64,000 bases of DNA from Achromobacter pestifer. Its GTDB lineage: Bacteria; Pseudomonadota; Gammaproteobacteria; Burkholderiales; Burkholderiaceae_B. Shown here piece after piece: positions 17,359-25,836 of the stretch. Both the position numbers and the translations under genes were made by a program. The DNA lies in NCBI RefSeq assembly GCF_013267355.1, contig NZ_CP053985.1, positions 6,138,001 through 6,202,000 on the forward strand, in the 5' to 3' direction. Under the pieces are notes generated by a model. The model was not told where the DNA came from and ran no database searches. It saw only the letters and a list, made by a program, of their open reading frames with translations. Every line of letters starts with the position of its first letter. Position 1 is the first letter of the stretch.

Positions 17359-17399
17359 TTATCCACAGAAATTGTGGATAAGGCCGGCCCTGTGGATAC
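17359..17399. promoter_or_regulatory. Cluster of three DnaA-box-like 9-mers
   Basis: TTATCCACA (17359-17367) and TGTGGATAA (17373-17381) are two perfect consensus DnaA boxes facing each other across 5 bp. TGTGGATAC (17391-17399), one mismatch from consensus, follows in the same orientation as the second. They lie just past the stop codon of the unknown gene at 17408 and upstream of the response regulator. No replication gene is nearby, so a DnaA-titration or DnaA-regulatory site fits better than an origin. The first two could instead be read as a hairpin, but no T-run follows. Confidence 0.55.
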
Positions 17400-17407
17400 T
17401 GTGCTTT

Positions 17408-17878
17408 TTATGTAGACAAGTGTTCGACCTTGACGCCCGGCGGCACCTTGCGCATGCGGTCGCGCTCGATGCGCGGCGGGGCGAAGCGGGTCTTGCGGGC
17501 GGCGGCGTTCTGCAGCAGCACGGACAGCACCGCGCCCTTGTCCTGTATCCACTGGTTTTTGCCGCGCAGCAATTTCATCGCGTTCTCGGCCGTGCCGAGG
17601 CGATAGGTCATGGAGTTGATCTGCACCGAGGTCTTGCCATTGAAGACGGACTCGTCCTGTTCGGTGATGGCCGCGGCGTCGAGATTGCTGCTGTCGTGAT
17701 CGATGCGGTAGACGAACTTCAAGCCGCTGTGCGGATCCTGCGCGACCACGAGCTTGTCGGACCCCGATATGTCGGACAGCATGCCGATCACCAGCGACTC
17801 GACCAGCTGGTTGCCCCGCTGTTCCTCGGTGTAGATATATATCGTGTGGCGCGCTGGCGTGGCGAAAGTCTGTTGCAT
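17408..17878 (-). CDS. Hypothetical protein of 156 residues
   Basis: I do not recognise this family. It is soluble, with no signal peptide or membrane segment. Residues 10-60 alternate in a beta/alpha manner (TIYIYTEEQRGNQLVESLVIGMLSD, KLVVAQDPHSGLKFVYRIDHD), and the C-terminus is basic (RKTRFAPPRIERDRMRKVP), compatible with nucleic-acid or membrane-surface contact. Codon use matches the neighbours. I start at the ATG at 17878; a TTG 12 bp upstream is possible. The gene stands alone between a GNAT acetyltransferase and the DnaA-box cluster, same strand as both flanking units. Confidence 0.7.
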   Translation of the reverse strand: MQQTFATPARHTIYIYTEEQRGNQLVESLVIGMLSDISGSDKLVVAQDPHSGLKFVYRIDHDSSNLDAAAITEQDESVFNGKTSVQINSMTYRLGTAENAMKLLRGKNQWIQDKGAVLSVLLQNAAARKTRFAPPRIERDRMRKVPPGVKVEHLST

Positions 17879-17949
17879 ACCTGGCTTCAATGGTGCGGGG
17901 TGGGTCTTGCGGCCCGGACTGGCGTTGAACGGAGCGGGCAGGGTGCGTC

Positions 17950-18549
17950 CTAGGCCGCACGGCGCATGCGCGCCAGCAGACGCGCTTTGACCGCGGGCCA
18001 GTCCTCGTCGAGGATCGCGAAGTAGACCATGTCGCGCGCGCGCCCCGATTGTGCGATCAGGTGCTTGCGGAACACGCCTTCCTCGACGCCGCCGATGCGC
18101 AGGATGGCCTGGCGCGATTGCATATTGCTCAGTTCGGTCTTGAATACGACGCGCATGATACCAATTGTTTCAAAGGCGTGCTGCAACAACAGGAATTTGG
18201 CCTCGGTATTGGCGCCGGAACGCTGGCTTGCAGGCGTGAGCCAGGTGCCGCCGATCTCCAGGCGCTTGTGCGCCAGCGCGATGTCCATGTAGCGCGTCGC
18301 GCCGATGATCTGGCCGTCATCCTGGCGCACGATGACGAACGGCAGGCAGTTGCCGTCGCGCTGGCCGGCCAGCGCGCGATCCACATAGCGCTGCATGTCG
18401 TCCTGCGTCTGCACCGGTTCGGGCTGCAGGCGCCACAGCTCGGGATGCAGGCCCGTTTGCGCAAGCGCTTCAGCATGGCTGGCGGCCAGGGGCTCAAGGC
18501 GCACGGTCTCGCCGGCGAGCGTGACGGGTTGCAGGCGGAGCGTGGTCAT
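17950..18549 (-). CDS. GNAT family N-acetyltransferase (RimJ/RimL type)
   Basis: 199 residues from the ATG at 18549, which has CAGGAAC 8 bp upstream. Typical RimL-like layout: TVRLEPLAASHAEAL at the N-terminus, FVIVRQDDGQIIGATRYMDI (beta 2-4), RLEIGGTWLTPASQRSGANTEAKFLLLQHAF (acetyl-CoA loop region) and MRVVFKTELSNMQSRQAILRIGGVEEGVFRKH. It transfers an acetyl group to an amine; the target (protein N-terminus or small molecule) is unknown. It is divergent from the FAD oxidoreductase at 18658, with about 108 bp between. Confidence 0.88.
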   Translation of the reverse strand: MTTLRLQPVTLAGETVRLEPLAASHAEALAQTGLHPELWRLQPEPVQTQDDMQRYVDRALAGQRDGNCLPFVIVRQDDGQIIGATRYMDIALAHKRLEIGGTWLTPASQRSGANTEAKFLLLQHAFETIGIMRVVFKTELSNMQSRQAILRIGGVEEGVFRKHLIAQSGRARDMVYFAILDEDWPAVKARLLARMRRAA

Positions 18550-18657
18550 GGCGTGTTCCTGGGCGGCAATGAGGGCGGCGGGGACGTTCGGCGCAGGGAA
18601 GGATTCTACGCGCGCGCGCTCTTGCCGAACACCGTACGCAAGCGCAGAATGCGCCGC

Positions 18658-19890
18658 ATGAAAACAGACGCCTTGGTACTGGGTGCGGGCATCGTCGGGG
18701 TCAGCACCGCCCTGCATCTGGCGGCGCGCGGCCGTTCAGTGGTGCTGCTGGACCGGCGCGGCCCCGGCGAGGAAACCAGTCATGGCAACGCCGGCCTGAT
18801 CGAGCGGGCCAGCGTGATTCCCTATGCCTTTCCGCGCGATTGGCGCAGCCTGTGGCGCTACGCCAGGAACGATACGCCGGACGTGAGTTACCACCCGCGC
18901 TTTCTGCCGCGCATCGCGCCGTGGCTGCTGCGCTATTGGTGGCATTCGGCGCCAACGCGCCTGGCGCGGGCCGCCGAGGCCATGCTGCCGCTGATCGAAC
19001 GCAGCGTGGCCGAGCACGACGCGCTCAAGGACCAAGCCGGCATTTCCCATCTGTTCCGGCGCAACGGCTGGATCGACGGCGTGCGCAGCGAGGCCGGGCT
19101 GGCCCGGGCCGTGGCCGAGGCGCAGGCGCTCGCGCCGTACGGCCTGAACTACCGCGTGCTGGACCGCCCGGCGCTGGCGGCATTGGAGCCGTCGCTGTCG
19201 CGCATGGCCGGCGCGGTGCACTGGCTGGATCCGCTCAACGTCTCGGACCCGGGCGCCGTGACGCGCGGCTACGCGGCCTTGTTCGAGCGGCGCGGCGGCA
19301 TGCTGGCGCGCGGCGATGCGCGCAGCCTCAAGCCATCGGGCCAAGGTTGGCAGGTGCAGGCAGAACAGGGATTGATCGAGGCCCGCGACGTGGTCGTGGC
19401 GCTGGGCCCCTGGTCGCCCGACATCCTGCGTCCGTTGGGCTATCGCATCCCCATGGCGGTCAAGCGCGGCTATCACCAGCATTACGCGCTGGAGGACGGC
19501 GCGACCTTGTCGCATCCGGTGGCGGACATCGAAAGCGGTTTCGTGGTGACGCCGATGACCTTGGGCGTGCGTCTGACGACCGGCGCGGAATTCGCGCCGC
19601 GCGATGCGCCGCCTTCACCGATCCAGATCCAGCGCACGCGGGCATTGGCGCGGCAGCTGCTGCCGCTGGGCGAGGCGGTGGAGCGCGAACCCTGGATGGG
19701 CTGCCGGCCTTGCATGCCGGACATGCGGCCGGTCATCGGACCCGCGCCGCGCCATCCGGGTCTGTGGCTGGCTTTCGGCCATGCGCATCATGGCTTCACG
19801 CTGGGGCCGGTGACGGGCAAGCTGCTGGCCTGCATGATCACGGGCCAGGCGCCGGACATGGATCCGGCGCCTTACCGCGTCGGCCGCTGA
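18658..19890 (+). CDS. FAD-dependent amino-acid dehydrogenase (DadA-like)
   Basis: 410 residues. The N-terminal Rossmann motif GAGIVGVSTALHLAARGRSVVLLDRRGPGEETSHGNAG in pattern is the DadA/DAO FAD site, and the C-terminal GPVTGKLLACMITG closes the flavin site. In between, CRPCMPDMRPVIGPAPRHPGLWLAFGHAHHG is the usual substrate-side motif. It oxidises a D-amino or secondary amino acid to an imine and passes electrons to the respiratory chain. The exact substrate is not visible, and no alanine racemase or Lrp partner lies next to it. A second in-frame ATG stands 9 bp upstream. Confidence 0.88.
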   Translation: MKTDALVLGAGIVGVSTALHLAARGRSVVLLDRRGPGEETSHGNAGLIERASVIPYAFPRDWRSLWRYARNDTPDVSYHPRFLPRIAPWLLRYWWHSAPTRLARAAEAMLPLIERSVAEHDALKDQAGISHLFRRNGWIDGVRSEAGLARAVAEAQALAPYGLNYRVLDRPALAALEPSLSRMAGAVHWLDPLNVSDPGAVTRGYAALFERRGGMLARGDARSLKPSGQGWQVQAEQGLIEARDVVVALGPWSPDILRPLGYRIPMAVKRGYHQHYALEDGATLSHPVADIESGFVVTPMTLGVRLTTGAEFAPRDAPPSPIQIQRTRALARQLLPLGEAVEREPWMGCRPCMPDMRPVIGPAPRHPGLWLAFGHAHHGFTLGPVTGKLLACMITGQAPDMDPAPYRVGR

Positions 19891-19905
19891 GGCCGGACGC
19901 GGCAA

Positions 19906-19927
19906 GCGCCTGAAGAGGCGCGGTTTT
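19906..19927 (+). terminator. Terminator hairpin after the FAD dehydrogenase
   Basis: GCGCCT-GAAG-AGGCGC is a perfect 6-bp stem with a tetraloop followed by GGTTTT, placed 16 bp after the plus-strand stop codon and before the convergent DAHP synthase end. The T-run is short, so it may be a moderate terminator. Confidence 0.5.
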
Positions 19928-21060
19928 CAGGCCGGCTTTGCGGTCTTTTCGCGGCGCTGGCGCACGGCCAGGGCCAGCGTTTCCAGCACCGGCTCGGTCT
20001 GCGACCAGCCCAGGCAGGCATCCGTGATGGACACGCCGCGGCGCAGCGGCTGGCCGGGCTTCAAGTCCTGGCGGCCTTCTTCGAGATGGCTTTCGATCAT
20101 CACGCCAGTGATGCGGCCGTCGCCCTGGGCGATCTGGGCGGCGATATCCTGGGCCACGTCGGCCTGGCGCAGGTGCGACTTGTTGGAGTTGGCGTGCGAG
20201 CAGTCGATCATGACTTGCTCGCGCTGGCCGGCGGCGCGCAGGGCGGCGCAGCAGGCGTCGACGCTGGCGGCGTCGTAGTTCGGGCCTTGCTTGCCGCCGC
20301 GCAGGATGACGTGGGTGTCCTGGTTGCCGCGGGTTTCGAAGATGGCGGCCATGCCCATCTTGGTCATGCCCATGAAGGCGTGCTTGGCGCTGGCGGCGAC
20401 CATGGCGTCGGCGGCGATCTGCACGCCGCCGTCGGTGCCGTTCTTGAAGCCCAGCGGGCAGCTCAGGCCCGAGCTCAGCTGGCGGTGGCTGGGGCTTTCG
20501 GTGGTGCGCGCGCCGATGGCGCCCCAGGCGATCAGGTCGGCGATGTACTGCGGGCTGAGCAGGTCGAGGAATTCGGTCGCGGTCGGCAGGCCCAGGCCGC
20601 TGATGTCCAGCAGCAGCTCGCGCGCGCGGCGCAGGCCTTCATTGATGCGGAAGCTGCCGTCCAGGCGCGGATCGTTGATATAGCCCTTCCAGCCCACGGT
20701 GGTGCGCGGCTTCTCGAAGTACACGCGCATGACGATGAGCAGGTCTTTCTGGTGCTGCTCGGCGGCGGTGCGCAGCAGGCGGGCGTATTCCATGGCCTGG
20801 CCATGGTCGTGGATGGAACAGGGGCCGACCACCAGCACCAGGCGGTCATCGCGGCCGTGCAGCACGTCGGCAATCTGGACGCGGCTTTGCTCGACCAGCG
20901 TCTGGATCTCGGCCGACACCGGCAGCTCGTCCTGCAGCAGCGCGGGCGAAATCAAGGGGCGCACCGCGCTGATGCGGGTATCGTCGGTGCGCGTGTTGTC
21001 CTGGGTGGAGTCGGCCGCGCCGACCTCGCGGTCGTGCAGGGGGTCGTCAATGCGGGTCAA
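19927..21060 (-). CDS. 3-deoxy-7-phosphoheptulonate synthase (DAHP synthase, class I)
   Basis: 377 residues, aldolase-type AroG/AroF/AroH family. It condenses phosphoenolpyruvate and erythrose 4-phosphate in the first step of the shikimate pathway. Motifs: LVLVVGPCSIHD (metal Cys), MRVYFEKPRTTVGWKG, INEGLRRARELLLDI, AIGARTTESPSHRQLSSGLSCPLGFKNGTDG, ILRGGKQGPNYDA, MIDCSHANSNK (metal His) and GVMIESHLEEGRQ. Residues 1-45 form the allosteric N-terminal arm, so it is probably feedback-inhibited by one aromatic amino acid; which one cannot be read off. The isozyme letter is left open. Confidence 0.94.
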   Translation of the reverse strand: MTRIDDPLHDREVGAADSTQDNTRTDDTRISAVRPLISPALLQDELPVSAEIQTLVEQSRVQIADVLHGRDDRLVLVVGPCSIHDHGQAMEYARLLRTAAEQHQKDLLIVMRVYFEKPRTTVGWKGYINDPRLDGSFRINEGLRRARELLLDISGLGLPTATEFLDLLSPQYIADLIAWGAIGARTTESPSHRQLSSGLSCPLGFKNGTDGGVQIAADAMVAASAKHAFMGMTKMGMAAIFETRGNQDTHVILRGGKQGPNYDAASVDACCAALRAAGQREQVMIDCSHANSNKSHLRQADVAQDIAAQIAQGDGRITGVMIESHLEEGRQDLKPGQPLRRGVSITDACLGWSQTEPVLETLALAVRQRREKTAKPA

Positions 21061-21298
21061 GGGTAGCTCCGTGCCGTAGATGCGGGAAAGACTTCTATTA
21101 TGGCACCGGCCGCGCCGCGGGGCGACGGAAGGCTGCCTCCGCTTGGCTGATGGCCCCGATACTACGACTATCGGCGATGGCCCTGCATTAACCCGTTAGC
21201 GATAACGACAGGCCGGACGCGTTTGCCTTAGCATGGTGTACACAGTTTTCCAGCGGCCGCCTGCGGGGGCCCGCCCTATATGAGTAGGACGGTAGAGC

Positions 21299-22525
21299 AT
21301 GCCTAAAACGGAACCCGGCGGGACCCGACGGATACTCCTTGTCGAAGACCATCCGGTCGAGCGCGCCTATCTGCAGAACGTGCTGCTGGCGCTGGGGTTC
21401 CGCCGGGTTGCCGGCCTGGGCAGCAGCATCGAAGCCGTCAGCGCGCTGTCGCGCCAGTTCTACGACGTGGTCATCAGCGACATCGTCACGGGCGAGGGCG
21501 ACGGCACGCGCCTGCCCAACGAATTGCGGCGCCTGGTGGACGCGGGGCGGCTCAAGAGCATGCCTCCCATCATCTGGATCAGCAGCCTCAGCGACGAGCT
21601 GTTGCAGTCGCATGTGCGGCTGGCGTTGCAGGCGGGCTGTCCGTCCGCGCAGGCGCTGTCCAAGCCGGTGTCGCGCACGGCCATGCAGCAGGCGATCAAG
21701 ACGGCGCTGCGCAGCCTCGACGAAGACGACGCTGCGTCGGCCCGGCCGCGCTCGCCGCGGCGCGACGTGATCGAGGCGGCGTTGGGCCATGCGCTGATTA
21801 CGGGACAGGGCATGAGCGTGGTGCTGCAGCCGCAGATGAGCCTTTCCACGGGCCGCGTGCTGGCCGCCGAGGCCTTGTCGCGCTGGGAGCATCCCGAACT
21901 GGGTGCGATCCCGGCGGCGGACTTCGTGCCCGCCGCGCATCGGCTGGGCTTGGACCGGACCTTGTTCTGCCGGGTCACGGACCGGGTGCTGGAGATCCAG
22001 CAGCGCATGCACGCCGAAGACATCGCCGTGCCCATCGCGGTCAACGCCTCGGCCTCCACGCTGTGTTCACGCGATCTGCCGGGCCTGCTGGAGCAGCGCG
22101 TGGCGCAGGCAGGCCTGCCGGCCCGGCTGATCAAGGTCGAACTGACCGAGGACGAGCCGGTGACCGATTGGCTGGCCTTGTCCTCGGCGCTGAATCTGCT
22201 GCGGGTGCGCGGTTTTGAATTGGCGATGGACGATTTCGGCGCGGGCATCGCCTCGATGCGCCTGTTCTCGGCCATGCCCTTCACGGAACTGAAGATAGAC
22301 CGCGACTTCATCGTGCACATGCACCGCGAGCCCGCATCGCGCGCCGTGGTCGCGGCCGCCATCGAGATGGGCCGCGTGCTGGGCCGGCGCGTGGTCGCGG
22401 AAGGCGTGGAGCACGAGCGCGACGTCGAGCTGCTGCGCGAGCTGGGCTGCGACGTGGCCCAAGGCTACGGCATTTGCGTGCCGCTGGAGCCCGACGCCTT
22501 CATCGAATTCTGCCGCGGCCGCTGA
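21299..22525 (+). CDS. Receiver-EAL c-di-GMP phosphodiesterase
   Basis: 408 residues. The receiver (10-140) carries the Asp pocket EDH, the phospho-acceptor in VVISDIVTGEGDG and the Lys in ALSKPVSR. The EAL domain (160-405) keeps the catalytic set: AEALSRW (EAL), VNASAS (Asn), VELTEDE (Glu), AMDDFGAG (double Asp), LKIDRDF (Lys), AEGVEHE (Glu) and QGYGI (Gln). It should hydrolyse c-di-GMP to pGpG, switched by phosphorylation, as in RocR/PvrR-type regulators. No kinase is adjacent. A 240-bp gap separates it from the divergent DAHP synthase. A receiverless EAL relative sits at 43677. Confidence 0.92.
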   Translation: MPKTEPGGTRRILLVEDHPVERAYLQNVLLALGFRRVAGLGSSIEAVSALSRQFYDVVISDIVTGEGDGTRLPNELRRLVDAGRLKSMPPIIWISSLSDELLQSHVRLALQAGCPSAQALSKPVSRTAMQQAIKTALRSLDEDDAASARPRSPRRDVIEAALGHALITGQGMSVVLQPQMSLSTGRVLAAEALSRWEHPELGAIPAADFVPAAHRLGLDRTLFCRVTDRVLEIQQRMHAEDIAVPIAVNASASTLCSRDLPGLLEQRVAQAGLPARLIKVELTEDEPVTDWLALSSALNLLRVRGFELAMDDFGAGIASMRLFSAMPFTELKIDRDFIVHMHREPASRAVVAAAIEMGRVLGRRVVAEGVEHERDVELLRELGCDVAQGYGICVPLEPDAFIEFCRGR

Positions 22526-22598
22526 GCCATCGCGTCGGCGCCATGGAGTATCCTGGCGCTGGCCGGATCCGTCCGGACCATCCCGATTTTCGGCGGAC

Positions 22599-22612
22599 TT
22601 GACCCCGATCAA
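22599..22612. promoter_or_regulatory. ANR/FNR-type box upstream of the flavocytochrome gene
   Basis: TTGAC-CCCG-ATCAA matches the FNR/ANR consensus TTGAT-N4-ATCAA at 9 of 10 positions. If it acts at -41.5, transcription starts near 22647, which leaves the start codons at 22666 and 22714 downstream but would exclude the one at 22627. This supports oxygen-dependent control of the ferric-reductase-like gene. Confidence 0.6.
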
Positions 22613-22713
22613 GACTGCGGCCGCGCATGGAAAAACGCTCCCACTGGCGGATTTACCATGGCTTCATGCGGACCGCGCACGGTGGCGAGGCCCCTAGATG
22701 GAGCGATGACGCG

Positions 22714-24024
22714 ATGCGACGCATACTGGCCGCTGTTCTGCTGATTTCCCTGCTGGCCTGGGCCGGGGCCTACTGGGCGCAACCTCCGGCCGAACTCAAT
22801 GTCTGGACCGCGCGCGATCAGCTCATTCTGCTGACGGGTCTGGGCGCCTACGCGCTCATGGCCCTGATCATGCTGCTGGCGGTGCGCCCGATGTGGTTGG
22901 AAACGCGCATGGATGGGCTGGACAAAATGTACCGGCTGCACAAATGGAGCGGCATCCTGGCCGCCGTGCTGGCGGCGGCGCATTACCTGATCAAGCTGGG
23001 CAAGCCGGTGCTGCTGGCGCTGTTCGATCCCGTGCCCAAGACGCCGCGCGCAGCGAATTTGCTCGACATGTTCCGCGGATCCGCCAAGGACATAGGCGAA
23101 TGGGCCGTGTGGATCCTGGCGGCGATGGTGCTGCTCACCCTGTGGCGACGCTTTCCGTACCACATCTGGCGCCAGGTCCACCGCATCGCCGCGGTGATCT
23201 TCCTGGTGGTGGCCTTCCATGGCGTGGTGCTGACGCCTGCCGCTTGGTGGTGGCAGCCCGCTGGCTGGCTGGTGGCCTTGTGCACGGCGGTGGGGACCGT
23301 TTGCGCCTTGATGGCGCTGACCGGCAATATCGGGCGCGGCCGCCGCTACAGGGGGCAGGTGCTGGCCATCGACCATCTTTCCGACGACATCCTGGCGCTG
23401 ACCTGTAGGGTGGAGGGCAACTGGCATCACCGCGCCGGGCAGTTCGCCTTCCTGACCGCGGACCGGCGCGAAGGCGCGCATCCGTTCACGGTGTCGGGCG
23501 CGGACGACGGTACCGGAAGGGTACAGTTCTCCATCAAGGCGCTGGGAGACTACACGCGGCGCCTGCAACGCAGCCTGCAGGTGGGACAGGATGTGGTCAT
23601 CGAAGGCCCTTATGGCTGCTTCGACTTCCAGCACGGCGATGGGCGGCCGCAGATCTGGGTGGCCGCGGGCATCGGCGTCACGCCGTTCATCTCATGGATG
23701 GAATCCCTGCAGACGGACCCGGATACCGCGCCGGTGGCGACCCTGTACTACTGCGCCCGCAACGCCGACGACGCGCCGTTCGCGGACCACCTGAAAGCGT
23801 TATGCGCGCGCGTGCCGAACGTGACCCTGCATGTGCGCTACAGCGATACCCAGCGGCCGCTGACGGCCGCCGAGCTGGCCGCGAACCACAAGCCGGGCGC
23901 GGCATGGCCCAGCGTGTGGTTCTGCGGCCCGGCGGGATTCGCCGATGCCTTGAAGGACGGGTTGCACCGGCGCGGCATGCCGGTGAGCGAACTGTTCCAC
24001 CAGGAGGCGTTCCAGATGCGCTGA
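22714..24024 (+). CDS. Ferric-reductase-like transmembrane flavocytochrome
   Basis: 436 residues. Residues 1-215 hold about six membrane helices with heme-type His residues (MYRLHKWSG, AAAHYLIK, QVHRIAAV, VAFHGVVL), matching the ferric reductase/NOX-like domain. Residues 220-436 are a ferredoxin-NADP reductase module: HRAGQFAFLT and HPFTVSGAD (FAD), then VAAGIGVTPFISWM and VWFCGPAGFADALKDGL (NAD(P)H). It moves electrons across the membrane to a metal or other acceptor. I choose the ATG at 22714 with GGAG upstream; the ANR-type box position argues against the ATG at 22627. Confidence 0.85.
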   Translation: MRRILAAVLLISLLAWAGAYWAQPPAELNVWTARDQLILLTGLGAYALMALIMLLAVRPMWLETRMDGLDKMYRLHKWSGILAAVLAAAHYLIKLGKPVLLALFDPVPKTPRAANLLDMFRGSAKDIGEWAVWILAAMVLLTLWRRFPYHIWRQVHRIAAVIFLVVAFHGVVLTPAAWWWQPAGWLVALCTAVGTVCALMALTGNIGRGRRYRGQVLAIDHLSDDILALTCRVEGNWHHRAGQFAFLTADRREGAHPFTVSGADDGTGRVQFSIKALGDYTRRLQRSLQVGQDVVIEGPYGCFDFQHGDGRPQIWVAAGIGVTPFISWMESLQTDPDTAPVATLYYCARNADDAPFADHLKALCARVPNVTLHVRYSDTQRPLTAAELAANHKPGAAWPSVWFCGPAGFADALKDGLHRRGMPVSELFHQEAFQMR

Positions 24025-24029
24025 GCGCG

Positions 24030-25691
24030 TCAGATTCCGGAAACCTCGATATCCCCCGGATAGTCGACCGAGAACTTCAGCACTGTCTCGCGCGACTTGC
24101 CGGGCTCCATCTCCCAGTCCCAGACCAGCTTGCCGTCTTCCTCGCGCTTGATCTCGCGGTCTGCCGGCGACAACAGCTTGACCACGATCTTCTCGTTGCG
24201 CGAGATGGGCAGGCGATCCTTGAACGACACCTGCTCCTTGGTCGCCTTGTTGTTCTTGACCGTGATCTTGTACTCGTAGGTCACGCGCTTGCCGCTGCCG
24301 GAAAAGCCTGTGCTTTCGGTATAGCGGTTCACCAGCTGGCGCTTGATCGAGATGCCTTCATCGGCGCCCAGCGCCAGTTCGAGTTTTTCGCCGGGCATTA
24401 CCGCCTTCATGGAACTGGCCGCGACGAAGGCGTCGTCCAGGAAGGTGTTCAGGGAACCGGCCAGGAAGGGGAAGTCCGTGTTGTTGCTGGCATGCGCGGT
24501 CAGGAACATGGCTTCGCGCAGCGCCGGCGTGGACTGGTACTGCAGCGTGGCGGGCAGCTTGGCCGTGGCGATGGCCACGCGTTGCGAGGAGTTATCGGAC
24601 AGCAGGGTGGCCGGATTCTTGATCTGGAACGATGCGCTGGTCGCTTCGGCCTGCACCTCGGCGGTGGCTTGTTCCAGAGGTTCGGGCATCACTTCGGCGA
24701 CCGGCGCCGAGGCTCCGCCGAAGGACTGGATGCGCTCCCGCGACATCTTGGCTTCGGCGTCGGCGCGTTGCATGGCGGCCGGAGCCGGACTCGGGCGCGG
24801 ACGCGCCTGGGGCGGAGCCGGCGGCGCGGCCACGTCGACGATCCAGGGCTGCAGCGCCGGCGCGCCGCCGCCCAGCGACGGCCGGGCCGTGGACAGGGTG
24901 AGTTTGACGTTGTTCCAGTCTTCGCCGGTGTTCTGGCGGATGACGCCGAAGTAGCCCAGGTCCACGCTGCGGTCGGCCGGCCGCAGGCGCGCGTCGTAGG
25001 CGGGCGTCCAGCGGGCGCCGGCCACGGCGTAGGAAACGTTCAAGTCCAGCTTGCCCGCGCGCGCCAGGTTCACGCGCAGGGTGACAGTCTTGGTGCGGCG
25101 ATTGAGCGAACTCTGCAACTGATCCAGCTGATTCTGCAACGCGGTCAGTTCGCGCTCCAGCGCCTCTTTCTGTTCGGCGACCCGGCGCAGCCCGGCCAGC
25201 GCGCGGGCCAGCGAGTCGGCGCTCAGCGACTGGATTGCCTTGAGTTCATCCAGCGTCAGGCGCGCGCCATCCTTGGAGGGCTCGGTGGCGCCGCGCTGCA
25301 TCATCAGCACCAGCTCGCGCTGGTTGTCCAGCACCGCGGCCTCATCGTCCAGCAGCGCCTGCTGGCCTTGCAGCTTGCGCACTTGCTCTTCCAATTGCTT
25401 GACGCGCTCGTTGGCGGTGTCGGCCTGATAGGCGTCACGCACCTTCACGTCCAGCAGCGTGGCCTGGCCGGTGCTCTTGGCCGATACCTGCAGCGAGTTT
25501 TCCTGCAGGCTGGCCGGCAGCTTCTCCAGCACCAGTTCGTGCTCGCCGGCGGCCAGCTCGCTGCTGGCGGCGCGGGTCACGACGGCGCGGTCCTGATAGA
25601 CGGTCACGGAACCGATGGAAGAAGCCAGCCCGGCGGCTGCGGCCAGGCCGGGGATCGTCGCAATGGCCAAGGCCAGAAGGGTACGTCGCAC
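24030..25691 (-). CDS. DUF4139/DUF4140 mucoidy-inhibitor-like exported protein
   Basis: 553 residues from a GTG at 25691 preceded by AAGGTG. A signal peptide (RRTLLALAIATIPGLAAAAG) is followed by an N-terminal DUF4140 domain (SSIGSVTVYQDRAVVTRAASSELAAGEHELVLEKLP in pattern), a coiled coil (about 95-190, KQLEEQVRKLQGQQALLDDEA), and a C-terminal DUF4139 beta-rich domain (WTPAYDARLRPADRSVDLGYFGVIRQNTGEDW; RVTYEYKITVKNNKATKEQVSFKDRLPISRNE). A Pro/Ala-rich linker lies near residues 285-320. The family includes MuiA; the molecular role is unknown, probably in the periplasm. It is convergent with the flavocytochrome, 5 bp apart. Confidence 0.87.
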   Translation of the reverse strand: MRRTLLALAIATIPGLAAAAGLASSIGSVTVYQDRAVVTRAASSELAAGEHELVLEKLPASLQENSLQVSAKSTGQATLLDVKVRDAYQADTANERVKQLEEQVRKLQGQQALLDDEAAVLDNQRELVLMMQRGATEPSKDGARLTLDELKAIQSLSADSLARALAGLRRVAEQKEALERELTALQNQLDQLQSSLNRRTKTVTLRVNLARAGKLDLNVSYAVAGARWTPAYDARLRPADRSVDLGYFGVIRQNTGEDWNNVKLTLSTARPSLGGGAPALQPWIVDVAAPPAPPQARPRPSPAPAAMQRADAEAKMSRERIQSFGGASAPVAEVMPEPLEQATAEVQAEATSASFQIKNPATLLSDNSSQRVAIATAKLPATLQYQSTPALREAMFLTAHASNNTDFPFLAGSLNTFLDDAFVAASSMKAVMPGEKLELALGADEGISIKRQLVNRYTESTGFSGSGKRVTYEYKITVKNNKATKEQVSFKDRLPISRNEKIVVKLLSPADREIKREEDGKLVWDWEMEPGKSRETVLKFSVDYPGDIEVSGI

Positions 25692-25836
25692 TATTTCACC
25701 TTTAGACAGGTTGGAATCGCGCGGCGCCGTGTCCATGGGCAGGGACGGACCGCCGCGCGCGCCAAATTTACATTGCGGCCCGGGCGTTGGTTTTACAGAA
25801 AATGACAAACGCGACAGGGCGATACCGCGGCACGAC

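Noticed and set aside
17359..17381. Intrinsic terminator reading of the DnaA-box pair
   Set aside because: The dyad could form a hairpin, but the T-run lies before it on the plus strand and no T-run follows on either strand, while both arms match the DnaA box exactly.
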